DNA of 64,000 nucleotides from Allolobophora icterica. Its lineage: Eukaryota; Annelida; Clitellata; Crassiclitellata; Lumbricidae. Below the pieces are notes generated by a model. That model saw nothing but the letters and a program-made list of their open reading frames with translations, was not told the origin of the DNA and searched no databases. The translations under genes and the position numbers were made by a program. Every line of letters starts with the position of its first letter. Position 1 is the stretch's first letter. Shown one piece after another: positions 1 through 10,500 of the stretch. Location: assembly GCA_963556255.1 (NCBI GenBank), contig OY744616.1, forward strand, positions 15,129,044 through 15,193,043. Reading direction: 5' to 3'.

Positions 1-108
1 ACTGGCATGAATTTGGCGGAATTGAGAGACTTGTCATCGAATAGGAGACGGTGGAGTGTGTTCACCAGGACGATCGCTAGAGCTCCACGAGCTGACAGCA
101 CAAGGTGA
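1..108 (+). mobile_element. Non-LTR retrotransposon ORF2 3' terminus (LINE), truncated by window start
   Basis: Read from base 1, frame 1 stays open for 35 codons to a TGA at 106-108. The peptide contains LSSNRRRWSVF and ends [11 protein letters not shown], the usual C-terminal tail of LINE ORF2 proteins. The same ending occurs at 31601-31756 and 52692-52790, so this is a repeat family. The family clade (I/Jockey-like) is inference. Confidence 0.75.
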
Positions 109-723
109 CAAGGTGAAATAATATCATAAACAGAATCTACAAAACTTGCTAACTCTTAAAGCAGTGTACTTTAGACAGTTTCAGTGTGATGGTCCAGAAG
201 AACTGTAAATATTTCAGTTGAAAAACAACACTTTCTCATCAGATATGCATAGTAACCTGTTGTAAGAAATAACCAACCGTTGTTTTACAATACAGTAATT
301 GTAATCGTACACTCCGAATTTTCAAAGTGCTACATAACCACTGAGCACTGGTGCCAGCTTATTCATGAACCTTGTGCCATGTCAGAGCGTCCAGAGATAG
401 TGAATAAACTCTGGTTGCTACGATACCACCCAGAGAGATTAGAGTCATTACATGAATATCTCTCAACTCCAAACAAAGGCAACAATTGAAGCTTAACAAC
501 GTAACTTTAAACCCTCGAGGGATGTTACATATTCTTTAACTCATCAACTGAAAACCATTGAAACCAGCTTGCTTAAGATCTGTCAATATACTATATGCCT
601 CTTGCAAGACAAAAGCAAGCACCACCAGCTTCCATCACTTGGTACTGGTATTTGCTGAACAAACTGGATTTTTACATGGCGCAGAATGCTTTATAAAATC
701 ACACAGTCAGTGCCTCAAGAAAT
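109..723. other. Intergenic sequence without a recognisable gene
   Basis: Short open frames exist (for example 280-489 plus) but show no domain, splice context or family resemblance. The segment includes the expected 3' UTR zone of the minus-strand gene ending at 724; I could not pick a convincing polyadenylation signal. Confidence 0.5.
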
Positions 724-3028
724 CTACTGGTTTTCGTTGAGGGCAATTTTGTCGATGCAGTTCTTCAGTGACTCGGTAAGTTGCGTGGGAATGTTTATTT
801 CGTTTGGAACGGCCGAAAGTCCAAACTGGGCATTAAACAAGATGTTATGAATCTGCAGTTTGGCAAACTGCTTAGATTTGAGATCCTTGATTAGACGCAG
901 TTCGTTTGCAACGTATCGACCGAATATCGTATCTGGATCTTCAGTGGAGTGACCACTTGCAGCATTTATCAGAATTTCTGAGGAGCCTGACTGGAGTTTC
1001 TGCTTTTTCGTTGATTTATTTTGTGAGTCGTTATTGAGTCTTTTTGAGCTAGATTCTTCCAGTGGAGACTCTGGATAATCGGTTTTAATGACCATTGGCT
1101 GACCCATCAGCAGTTTGATGTCTTCCGTCTGAAGGTCTTCAGTGTCATCGATGTCCTCATCCAGATCGCTTCCACTGTTGTCTGGACCGCGTTTCACCTG
1201 TGGCAAACATACACAGACATGGCTATCACTGCTTACTAGATATCGCTTTACTTGGTTCTACACTGTATTACAATAATAGTAATGCTTACAATATACAGTG
1301 TTCACATTCATAAGAATCACTCAGCTGTGCACAGCAGAGTGAGCACAACATGATCACATACATGCATATCCTATTCCAGAACTTAAGGCAGTACTCAAGT
1401 TCGTTTAGTACGCCCTGAGATGGCACGACGCGAATCACGAAACTCTTCGACACAGGGTCATTGTGTGCACCACAGGACTTGCACATATTGTTACAGGTAC
1501 GCTGCATTCTTAACAAACTACTTACACCAATAGTTACCAACAGCATACACTGTGAACTGGGAGTTTCTTACATTAGACCAGTAAGGTGTTAAAGATCGTA
1601 GATAATTAAGGTAATGTAGTACAGTATTTGTAAATTTTTACATGCACAGAGTTGGAGGGATCTCTTGAGTGTCTGTTGTTGCCTATACCAAGTATCATTC
1701 CACAAGCATTGTCTGGGCTTTTTCACTATAGCACATCACAGTGCACAATAAAACCACATTACAGATAGTGTTGGAGTTACCAGTAAGTAGATCAGAAACA
1801 AAATAAAAGAAATACCTTGGTCGCCTTGTGGTACTGTATGTGATCACGAAGGAAAGAGTCGATGATATTGTAGAGTGGCCACGTTGGTTTATATGGCGTT
1901 CCGGTAGGATTCCTTCTCATCTTGAGAAGCTCTCTAGTGTAGTATGTTCGTATATATCGAACTTTTCTCAGTATGGCTTCAACTGCATACAATATAAACA
2001 ATACTTGGAATGTAGCATCAACAATTTAGCACAGAGTAGCTGCAACATGTGATTCTTCCGTTTCAATCAGCTTGTTGATATGTTACAAGTTTTAACATTG
2101 CAGTAGCCATTGGCATAAAGGTACTTATCCATATTTGCCGATCTTACCTGGGACTTGCTCCTGTGACTCATTATGTCTTCCCTTCTCAGCTAGCTCCCTT
2201 CGCCTCTTCGTTCCTCTGATTGACTTGACTTATTTGTTCCCCGAGTCTTGTTCCTTTGTTAGTACTGGCCCTTCACTGTGGAATCAGCTTCCTCCTTCAG
2301 TCCGGGCTGCAGTACTATCTGGTGGTCCTGCCACAGCTTTTTGTTGTCTTAAATCTTGCCTAATTCCCGAGGACTTTCGCACTGGGAGCGCCTCTGATTG
2401 GTGGGCAGTGTGTAGAGGCGCTTTATAAGTTTTGAAATACAATACAAAAATACAATACATCACAGAAACTTACCCAATCACTTAATTTATTGACAACAAT
2501 AAAAGTAGTTGAAAGAACTATGACATTGTATTACCTGGAACTAACTGATTACTTACTTTACGTACTCGAGTCTCGATACTTCTTCCCGTACCGTGCTTTG
2601 CTTTCTCTTGCAACTTGTGGGAGCATATTGTTTACAAGCAAGGCACCCACTCGACCGTTTGTAAACACTAAAGTTAGACTAGAATATCCCAAAACCAAAC
2701 ACACAGCCTATGCTTATCTAAAGATCGATTTCGCCAAAACTCGTGGAAAGTAAACGTCAACCGAGAAAGTCACATGGTCTCAACTTGAGCCGGTGTGCAC
2801 CTTCATATGCTCTCTGCTTTGCATATGTAACTGTTAATTGGAATTCTTACGAGGAAGATCCATCGCCGCGGCTATTCTGTTGTAGGCTTCTTTCCGCGGT
2901 CTCTTGTGGTGATAGTCGGGAAGGGCCGTGTTCCACAACAGCTCTTCGTTTGCGTACAGCGACACGAGCAACTGAAGGCGGTCCTTCGTCCAGTCCGTCA
3001 AATCTATGAACTCTTCTGAAGAAGCCAT
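724..3028 (-). CDS. MADF-domain protein with BESS-like C-terminus
   Basis: Three minus-strand exons join in phase: 3028-2851 (start ATG, donor GTAAGA), 1982-1816 (acceptor TGTATGCAG, donor GTATTT) and 1197-724 (acceptor CCACAG, stop TAA), giving 272 aa. Residues about 8-115 form a MADF domain: LLVSLYANEELLW, then PRKEAYNRIAAAMDLP, then across the intron RTYYTREL and PTWPLYNIIDSFLRDHI. An acidic/serine-rich linker follows. Residues about 210-245 (TIFGRYVANELRLI...LFNAQFG) resemble the BESS-associated helix pair of MADF regulators. MADF is a Myb/SANT-like DNA-binding fold (Adf-1 type), so a nuclear sequence-specific regulator is likely; its targets are unknown. The gene is divergent from GON4L. 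Intron 1 holds a LINE tail in the opposite orientation. Confidence 0.85.
2130..2465 (+). mobile_element. L2/CR1-like LINE 3' fragment with microsatellite tail
   Basis: Translation on plus includes GPSLWNQLPPSVRAAVLSG and a following LKSCL motif, the standard C-terminus of L2/CR1 ORF2. It is followed by GGGAGCGCCTCTGATTGG, AGAGGCGCTTTATAAG and an (ATACA)-type tail. It lies inside intron 1 of the MADF gene, antisense to that gene. Confidence 0.8.
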
Positions 3029-3225
3029 TAGAGTTAACCGACGAGACCTCTGAAAGGTACGACAGTTATATTAAACAACTAGAGTTAGCCTACCGAAAAA
3101 CACTCTAAAAGTGGGTCAAAATTTTCCATTTCCTTCTTTCGGTGGCGTTCAACTTCCGGCATCCACACTTTCTAGTTTCGAATCCTAGTTTGAAATTCCA
3201 ATTTTAGGTAGGTGAGTAAGTAAAT
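3029..3225. promoter_or_regulatory. Candidate bidirectional promoter and 5' UTR of MADF gene and GON4L
   Basis: This is the head-to-head interval just outside the MADF start codon. It contains ACTTCCGG at 3152-3159, a consensus ETS/GABP site common in TATA-less divergent promoters. A good splice donor (TTTTAGGTAGGTGAGTAAG) at about 3202-3220 could end a non-coding first exon of GON4L, whose first coding exon begins directly after an acceptor at 5680. Both promoter and UTR exon are inference. Confidence 0.4.
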
Positions 3226-3299
3226 AATTAAATTTTAATAAACCGCATCCCTCCAGTAAGATAATTATTGTCTTTGCGACTTAACATCACTTCCTCTTA

Positions 3300-3490
3300 C
3301 TAGGAAAATGCACCAGGCTACAAGACTGCGTTTTGGACGCTCTTTCCGAGACCATATCACACCTGTTCTTCATTGAATGCATTGGCTTCCTGTATCTGAA
3401 CGTATCCCCACAGTATGAATAATTACAAATAATTATTTATACTAGTCTAAAGCACAAAGCACTATATATCTTATTCCACAAACGCTGCGT
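3300..3490 (+). mobile_element. Degenerate L2/CR1-like reverse transcriptase fragment
   Basis: The translation contains HITPVLH-stop-MHWLPVSERI, matching the conserved HITPVLxxLHWLPVxxRI block of L2/CR1 reverse transcriptases, with stops and frame breaks. Non-functional relic. Confidence 0.65.
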
Positions 3491-5069
3491 AACATCAGAG
3501 GGATTGTCCGGCCAGAGATCGATGTCCAGTTGAAGTCCTAGTCCGGTTGCCAAAGACACCAGAGAGAGGAGACACAGCAACACTGCAGATGCAAGTTTCT
3601 ACGAGGGCGAGTAAGTTTGAAAAGCGGAGGGTCGGATTAGGGTAAGAATTTTCGAAAAGGTGAGAAACATATGAAGCTGTCCTCGTATTCGCAACTCTAG
3701 CTCCTACCACATTATTTTATACTGTAGTCTACTCCTACCGAGATATCGTCAGCTAAAAATTACCTGTTCCAATATATTTCTGAATTTTAATGCTTTCTGT
3801 TGCCCGGCTGCAATGTGCACTTTGAACTTGGTAAGGAGAGCATCATCAAATGACAGCTGTAGGCCTATTATATTGTTTTGTTAACCGGATCCCAAGCAGG
3901 TCCTCAGAGTCGTCTATCCCCCCCCCAAGTCATTGGAGCAACTTCCTCTTTCCTTTTTCTCCCTTGCCCCTTCTCCCCTCCCCCGTAAAATGGTGGCAAA
4001 CACACTGAGAGATCTCCCCCTCCCCCATTTCTTGGATGCAGCATTTGCTCCAAGGTTTCTATGGTGTAGACGCCCTGCAGGTCCTTATTGTGCCCCCGTG
4101 GATCTGGTGACCGTTTACGTTAGGCCCCATATCAGCTAAACGAAAGTTGCTGTCAGAGTGCCCTCCGCTTAGCTATTTGGCGATTAGAAATCTCGAGACT
4201 ACGAATTTTTAGATAGGCCCTAGTAGGTTTTAATATGAATTTTTTACTTTGCAGTTGCGACTTCAAATAGCTTATAATCAAGGACCTTTTATAAAGGACT
4301 GGAAACTCCTTATATTACGTCGTAGGCCTAGTTTTTGAGCGATAATTGGTGCCAGGAAAAGTCGCATCTTATTTGCATAAAAAATACATTCAGTTAATGA
4401 AGTTTATGGAGGCAAATCAACGAAAAATTATGTTTGCGAAGTAAAAATTGTCTATGGAGATTCAAAACACTATATTAAGTGTCAAAAGTAAAATTTAAAG
4501 TGGGGCGACATCTATGGCTAAGAGTGAAACGGGTGTTCATGAGTAACCAATTAACTTTACAGCATCATAATCCGTAGTCTTTGACTCGTAGTTCCCACAA
4601 ACCATTGCAAAATGTCTCCCATGTTCGAATGCTAAAATACACGTTAATTTGTAGAATATTGAAGCAGTGCGGGAAACAATAATGTACGCATCGTGTTCGA
4701 TTGGTTTTAGATAAATCACTCAATCGTGTGGATTAATTAATAGGGATCAGAACACACAGGTATAAGTTCTGTTTATGTTGTTACACTTTATGAGGTGTAA
4801 GCACTTGAGGACTCATCATGTTTTGCCAGTTGAACGTATGTAAATAAGCTGAATATAAATATTAGACTTGAAGAGTGCGGTTATACGAATTATAATTACG
4901 ATTATTAGAGTTTTGGTAGTTTGAGATACATAAAATTCTTATTCTCTTTAGCAATCCATTTAATTCACATTATCAGTCTTTTATACTGTGTAAACAAATT
5001 TATATTGAGGATGTCGCAAACAAGAATAGAATGAAAGCATTGTTAAATTGAGCAAATGAATTTGCACTC

Positions 5070-5360
5070 ACTGTGACCGACGTGAATCGGGTCCGGCCCG
5101 AATCCCCGAAACCCGAAGACGCTGAAAATACACAAAAGCCCGAATTCCCGAAAACAGTTTTATAGAAAGCGGCTGAACTCCCGAAAACTATTCAAAGTTA
5201 AATTGTAAACTCTTGCACTTGACATAGACCTAGCGTGGCCTTGATGTATCTCGATATAATATAGAATGTAGACATAATATAGAAAATCGATTTCGGGGAT
5301 CCAGGCGAAATTCTTTTCGGGGTTTCGGGGATTCGGGCTGATCCCCGTGAATCAGGTGAT
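5070..5360. mobile_element. MITE-like element with about 45-bp terminal inverted repeats
   Basis: The left end carries GGCCCGAATCCCCGAAACCC and the right end its reverse complement form GGGTTTCGGGGATTCGGGCT; both ends extend outward through a related GTGAATC/GATTCAC block. The body is AT-rich with no transposase frame. It sits about 320 bp upstream of the first GON4L coding exon. Superfamily not identified. Confidence 0.6.
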
Positions 5361-5680
5361 TGTACTAAAGGCAGCAGGCTGCCGAATACGTGATCCAATC
5401 AGTTCTGATAAAACCGGGAAGGAAAGTAAAGGTAGTTGTGGGATATCACATATCATTAATACATATTCTGCGATGCTCTGGCACTTATGTTAATTTTATC
5501 ACAGATCATTCTAGTCTAATATTGGTATTTATTCTGACCAGAAATTCAACTTGATCATATCAGTTTTGACGCTGTTATGTTCAATTTTGTTATTTCTTTA
5601 AACACATTGAGTGCCCCAAAATTGTTAGTATCATAAAATATTGGCATAGCAGTTAATTACTTTAATTTAATTTGTTTTAG

Positions 5681-7578
5681 ATGGAGGAGAAGCCAAAACC
5701 TTGTCGAACGCCACGTAAAAACCCAACCCCACAAAAGCTTGTGAGGATTAATTTGGAACCGCCACAGTTACAAAGCACTTCTTTTAGTGTTAGTGACAGT
5801 GACAACAGTTGTCAGTCGATTGATGTAGGTGTCAGAACATGTGTCCCTTCCACATCTGAATGCAACAGAACTACCAAGAGACAGTCAACAAAAAGAGTTT
5901 CTGTGGATGTGAAAACGAAGTCGTTTTTAGATAAAGATGTATCGTCAATCAGTGCAATGCCTAAAGCTTCGAAAAGATCCAAGGAATCTGAGTCTCGTAA
6001 GCGAAAAGACTCGGACAGACTTTTGGAGCCGTTGTCAAAGAGGAAGAAGTGTGTAGTGGCAGATGTTCGTCACAGCAATAAAAGTGTCGAGTGCAGCAGG
6101 AGTAAATCACATAAACTAAAAGACAGTCAACCAGCATCCAAGAGTCAAGTAGATAAAAAATCTCAGATTCATAAAGATTTGGATGTCCAATCTCAACCAA
6201 AGCCAAAACCTCGAAGGGCTGAGGATCCTGAGAGTCAGAAGAATTGCTCAGCCCTAGTGGCAGTGTCTGACAAAAGCCTTTCCCAGAACACAAAACAAGC
6301 TGATGATTTAATCGGTCAAAATACAGAAACAAGTTCCATCTTAAACTTGAATTCTGTAAGACAGCGGAATAGTAAATTGGTTTCAAAAGACAGTTCATCT
6401 GAACGTGGTAATGTTTGCAAGCGATTATTTGACGTTGCGAATGAATGTCAAGCAAAAGATAGAACTGTTGCGAATTCTGTGTTGCCAGAGGTTTTGAAGA
6501 ATACTCTTAGTGAGAGTTACAGCAATAGTGCTGTCATGGACTTAAGTCTTAAAAGTCCTCATTTCAGCAATTCAGATCTTGCTTTTAGTCTCTCAACTAC
6601 TTCTTTGACTGGTACGCTTTTCGGTACACCTAAGACTGAACTTGCATCAGAACATCTGAGTGAAAGTTACGGAGTGCTCGATCTCTCAACTGCGGAAACC
6701 GATAAATTCAATGATTCTGTATCGAGTCAAAGTTCTTTTCGCAAAACTGCAGATGATTTAAGTGTTTCAGAATCTGCAGTGAGAATATGTGTTAAATGTG
6801 AAGACAGTCCGGTGACTGAGGGATTCAACAGTTCAGCTGTTGAAAATTTACCGGATGAAAGTACTGAGGCGAAGTCAAGTCCTTGTTTATCTAACAGCTC
6901 AGCATACACTACAAGTAAAGAGAAAGAGGAGTTGGAGGATTTAAGGATGACCGCACATCTTAGCCCATCAGATTGTGCAGCAGGTGCAGATTTGAAGCAG
7001 GATATAGACAAAAAACAGCCAGCTAATACCCAACCAGAATCAGAATCTCAAGTAGATGTACCTGACGCTCATGCTACACCTACTGCCACTGATGGCATTC
7101 AGCAACTAGCAGATGAACTTGGTGTCCTCAACCAGCAAAGTTCTCACGTGGCAACTCACATGTACAGGCGACAAACCCCACGGCGCAAAAGAAGCTTTGG
7201 TATCAGGCAGCTGTCTACTGGCATGCTGTCGGAAAACTCGTCTTCTAGTGGAACACCGTTCCGGAGGTTCTCCAGAAGAACCCCTTCAAAATCTAGTCCA
7301 CGGGTGACGCCTAGGAGACCAGTTCGGACAGGAATGTCACCTCTTGTGGCCAAACTTATCTTTGCTTCACCGGCAGCACGTAACGCAATTTGTTCTCCAC
7401 TGAAAATGCGAACTCCATCAAAGCCTACAGCAAAGCGGAAACTTTATTCCGATTCTCCAGAGTCGCAGAGTGAAACACGGAAGCCTTCAGCTTCAACAGC
7501 AAAATCTCTGGACTGTATAGAGAAGTTACCAGCAACTCCGTCACTGGATGTAGAACTAAATTCTAATGAAACAGTCAG
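5681..7578 (+). CDS. GON4L: GON4L exon 1: disordered Ser/Lys-rich N-terminus
   Basis: This segment encodes residues 1-632 and is open throughout, ending at donor AG|GTAAAT. It is low-complexity, Ser/Lys/Glu-rich and predicted disordered by composition. Two DLS motifs, VMDLSLK (M at residue 286) and VLDLST (L at residue 333), resemble CtBP-binding PxDLS peptides. The last 120 residues are basic with dense SP/TP sites (TPRRKRSF, RTPSKSSP, RVTPRR, SPLKMRTPSK), typical of CDK substrates or NLS regions. A long antisense frame at 5961-6455 is only a shadow. Confidence 0.85.
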
Positions 7579-10500
7579 GTAAATGTTACGAAGTTGATTA
7601 TTAGTTTTTAATTTTTATTATTGTACAGGCATTTTAATTTTATGTAACGTGAATAAGCTGGTGCTCTGCGCTTAGCTTCAGAGTAGCACTTTATAAATTT
7701 GGGGTTTACAAAATACCGTGTGTCCCATTTCATAACATCCGTTTTAGTTTCACGGCCAGCTATGGTCTGATGGTGTTTGCTCAAACCTAGAATGGTGTTA
7801 ATACTTCATTATGTGCCATATTATGTGGCATGATGACCACCTGGCTTTTTTATGAAATTGTTTGGTGAAAGTTATTCTTAGCTTAAATGGTATACGCAGT
7901 GCTTTTTTGTATCACAGGCTGATGCTGTAGTGTTCCTAACTGTTAAGGCAACTTTACCTAGGCCTGGGAACTCACCTTTAAATCTGGCTTTCTAAATCTG
8001 AATTTCTGTAACTGTCTGACTTCAAATTTGTCATTGATGAGACCTGCACCATGTAAAAGTATGAGAGTAATTACTGGTCGTCCCACAGTGATGCCCAACA
8101 TATACATGATCTGTTTCTTTTTTAAGTGGGTTGTCAATAAAGTGTCTGTTCTGTGTTAAAATTTGTAAAGTAAGAATTTGAAAAACAAGTAACAAACAAT
8201 GATAATAGGGCAAAAAATGCAAGTTATATTATCTAACTGAATGACATGTATAGTGCCATTATAATCATAAAGCCCAGGTCATCAATTGATGGCTTAGATA
8301 GTAAAATGGCAATCAGAAATCATGGTCCACTGGAAAAGCCAGGTCGAAATTCGATATTTATATATAACATAGAGTCTACATAAATATATTCTTATATTTA
8401 TGTATATGTAACTCTGCACATACCAGTTAACAGTATCTTTACTGGGATTGCTAACTTTAGTATTAAAATTTGCAAAATGACAGCTGCTGCACAACTCAAA
8501 ATTGAATTGTCAGTTTCACATGATGAACCAGGATTTGAACCCTGGGCACACAGATAAAAGGCATTGCAGCTAGCAGTCTGCCTCTGGGCCATCCAAGCAT
8601 GGTACACAGTGTCACAAACATGCCATTCTGAGGAGGTGATTCCTCATTAAAACAGACATGCCTGGGTACATTGTTACAATATATGCGACAATAGTGACAA
8701 CTGAGTAAAATATTTGCATTGCAGGAATGTGACAGATGTAGAGCATTCGCCAACTGATGTGCCATCAACTCCGGATCAGCTGAGAATTGTTGAAGATGAG
8801 AACGACGATGATGTTCCTGTTTTTGACTTTGAGATCGACAATATTCTTGAAGAGAAATCAAAGAAATTTGTTCATCTGACGGCAAAAAATGTGCGGAGTA
8901 TTATTCACGTGAGTAGAAGTGTCAGAAGTGGATTGCATGGGTTTTGAGACCCATCCTCCTTGCCAGATGTTTACTCTAATTGACGATTTGTTGTTACCCA
9001 TAAGGTCTACTGTTGAACTGCGTATTAGTTAACAAATTGTAAAATCTCACAGCTGACTAATTTTGTTCTTGTGTTTTCCAGTTGTATTGTTCATTAGGTA
9101 GAAACTGCATTGCCAGTTTGTGTACAATTTGCAGTGTACAATATACGAACTTCTAATGAGTGATTTCTTTTCACTGACATACAGTACTGACCAGTATTAT
9201 TTTATTGACTCTGGTAAGCCAGGAAGAAGGCTGTTTATCACTTGGTGAACAGCATGGATGGCTTATCAGAGGATTTCAGAAGCCCAGTCTTTAAGGTTTG
9301 AAGCCAGGGGCTTCAATGTTATGCGAGTAAGATGTGCAGAATTTTAGAAATTTAGCAATTAATATGTACATTGTACAATTGAAAGATTGAATAGAATATA
9401 TCTTATGTTTGTTCTACAGCAAGTGTTAACCAATGAGGATGTCAAGCACATCATGCGAACGGCTCTTCAGGAGGGCAGTCTAAAAGAACAATTTCAGGCA
9501 GCTATCTTTGAGCCAATGCTGACACGATCAAAACTTAAGGAGGTTATTGAGAAGGGTCAGGTAAGTTGCTTTTGGTCTTTAGGTATATGATTTCAATGCT
9601 TTGTGAATTTGATTTGTATATTGAAATTTGGTTTTAAAAAGATAATGTTGACATTCAAGACCGTGTGTGCATTATTGTATTGCTGTTTGATATTTTAAAT
9701 TCATGAGTAACATCTTATTTGAACTTTAGAAGGAGTGTTTGTTTGTTGTTGTTTATGTTGTCATTATGATTTCTCAGATTTGGACTTAGCAGTTTTATTT
9801 GGTAAATTAGTTTTAGGATAGTTTTATAATTATTTAAATTTCTGATTTAGATTCTGCCACCCTTCAGCAGAAATCCGCTGAAGACAACGTGTCCGAAGAC
9901 GTTTCTTGATATGAATTTTCCGGAAGAAGAGGATGATGAAGAGTATCAGCCTAGTAAAGAAGAACTGGAGGTCTGTGTTTGAGATTTTTTTGTCAGTGCT
10001 GATGACTGTTGTTGAAAGGAGAATATCTGCAATGTTGCTAATGAAAAATACAATTTATACCAAAACTGAAACAGTTCTAAAACCAACAGTCATATGTCAT
10101 CATGTGTATTTTTAACTCTTATTACAGAATCATTTAAATCATTCCTATCAATATTCCACACACATGACCATGTTTATGAAATCTGATATTTATATGAATG
10201 TTTTAAGCGATTGAGTACCATGAGAGTTTAAAGAAACGTGATTTCACAAAACGTTGCATTTGGTTGTCGTTTGCACAACCGAAGAGTTTCTTGAAGTGGT
10301 GCTTCTCTGCGTACACTGTACTGATATTGTTAGAAAATTGTGAATTTGTTTGGCAACTAAGCATGACATGTTCTAATGAAATACATGTTATGATTGCATT
10401 CCATGTGATCGCAAGTAAACTTTGTCGGCATAACTAACATTTCTTGATTTCAGACATATAAATTCCATTTCCTTTTGTGGGATGAGCCTGATTTTGCTCT

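Noticed and set aside
280..489. 69-codon open frame
   Set aside because: No splice or promoter context and no recognisable motif.
1286..1546. Possible extra exon of the MADF gene (NNMCKSCGAHNDPVSKSF)
   Set aside because: Exons 2 and 3 of the gene already join in phase 0 without it, and no good donor keeps the frame; at most an alternative cassette.
5961..6455. 164-codon minus-strand frame
   Set aside because: Exactly antisense to GON4L exon 1; shadow of the coding frame.
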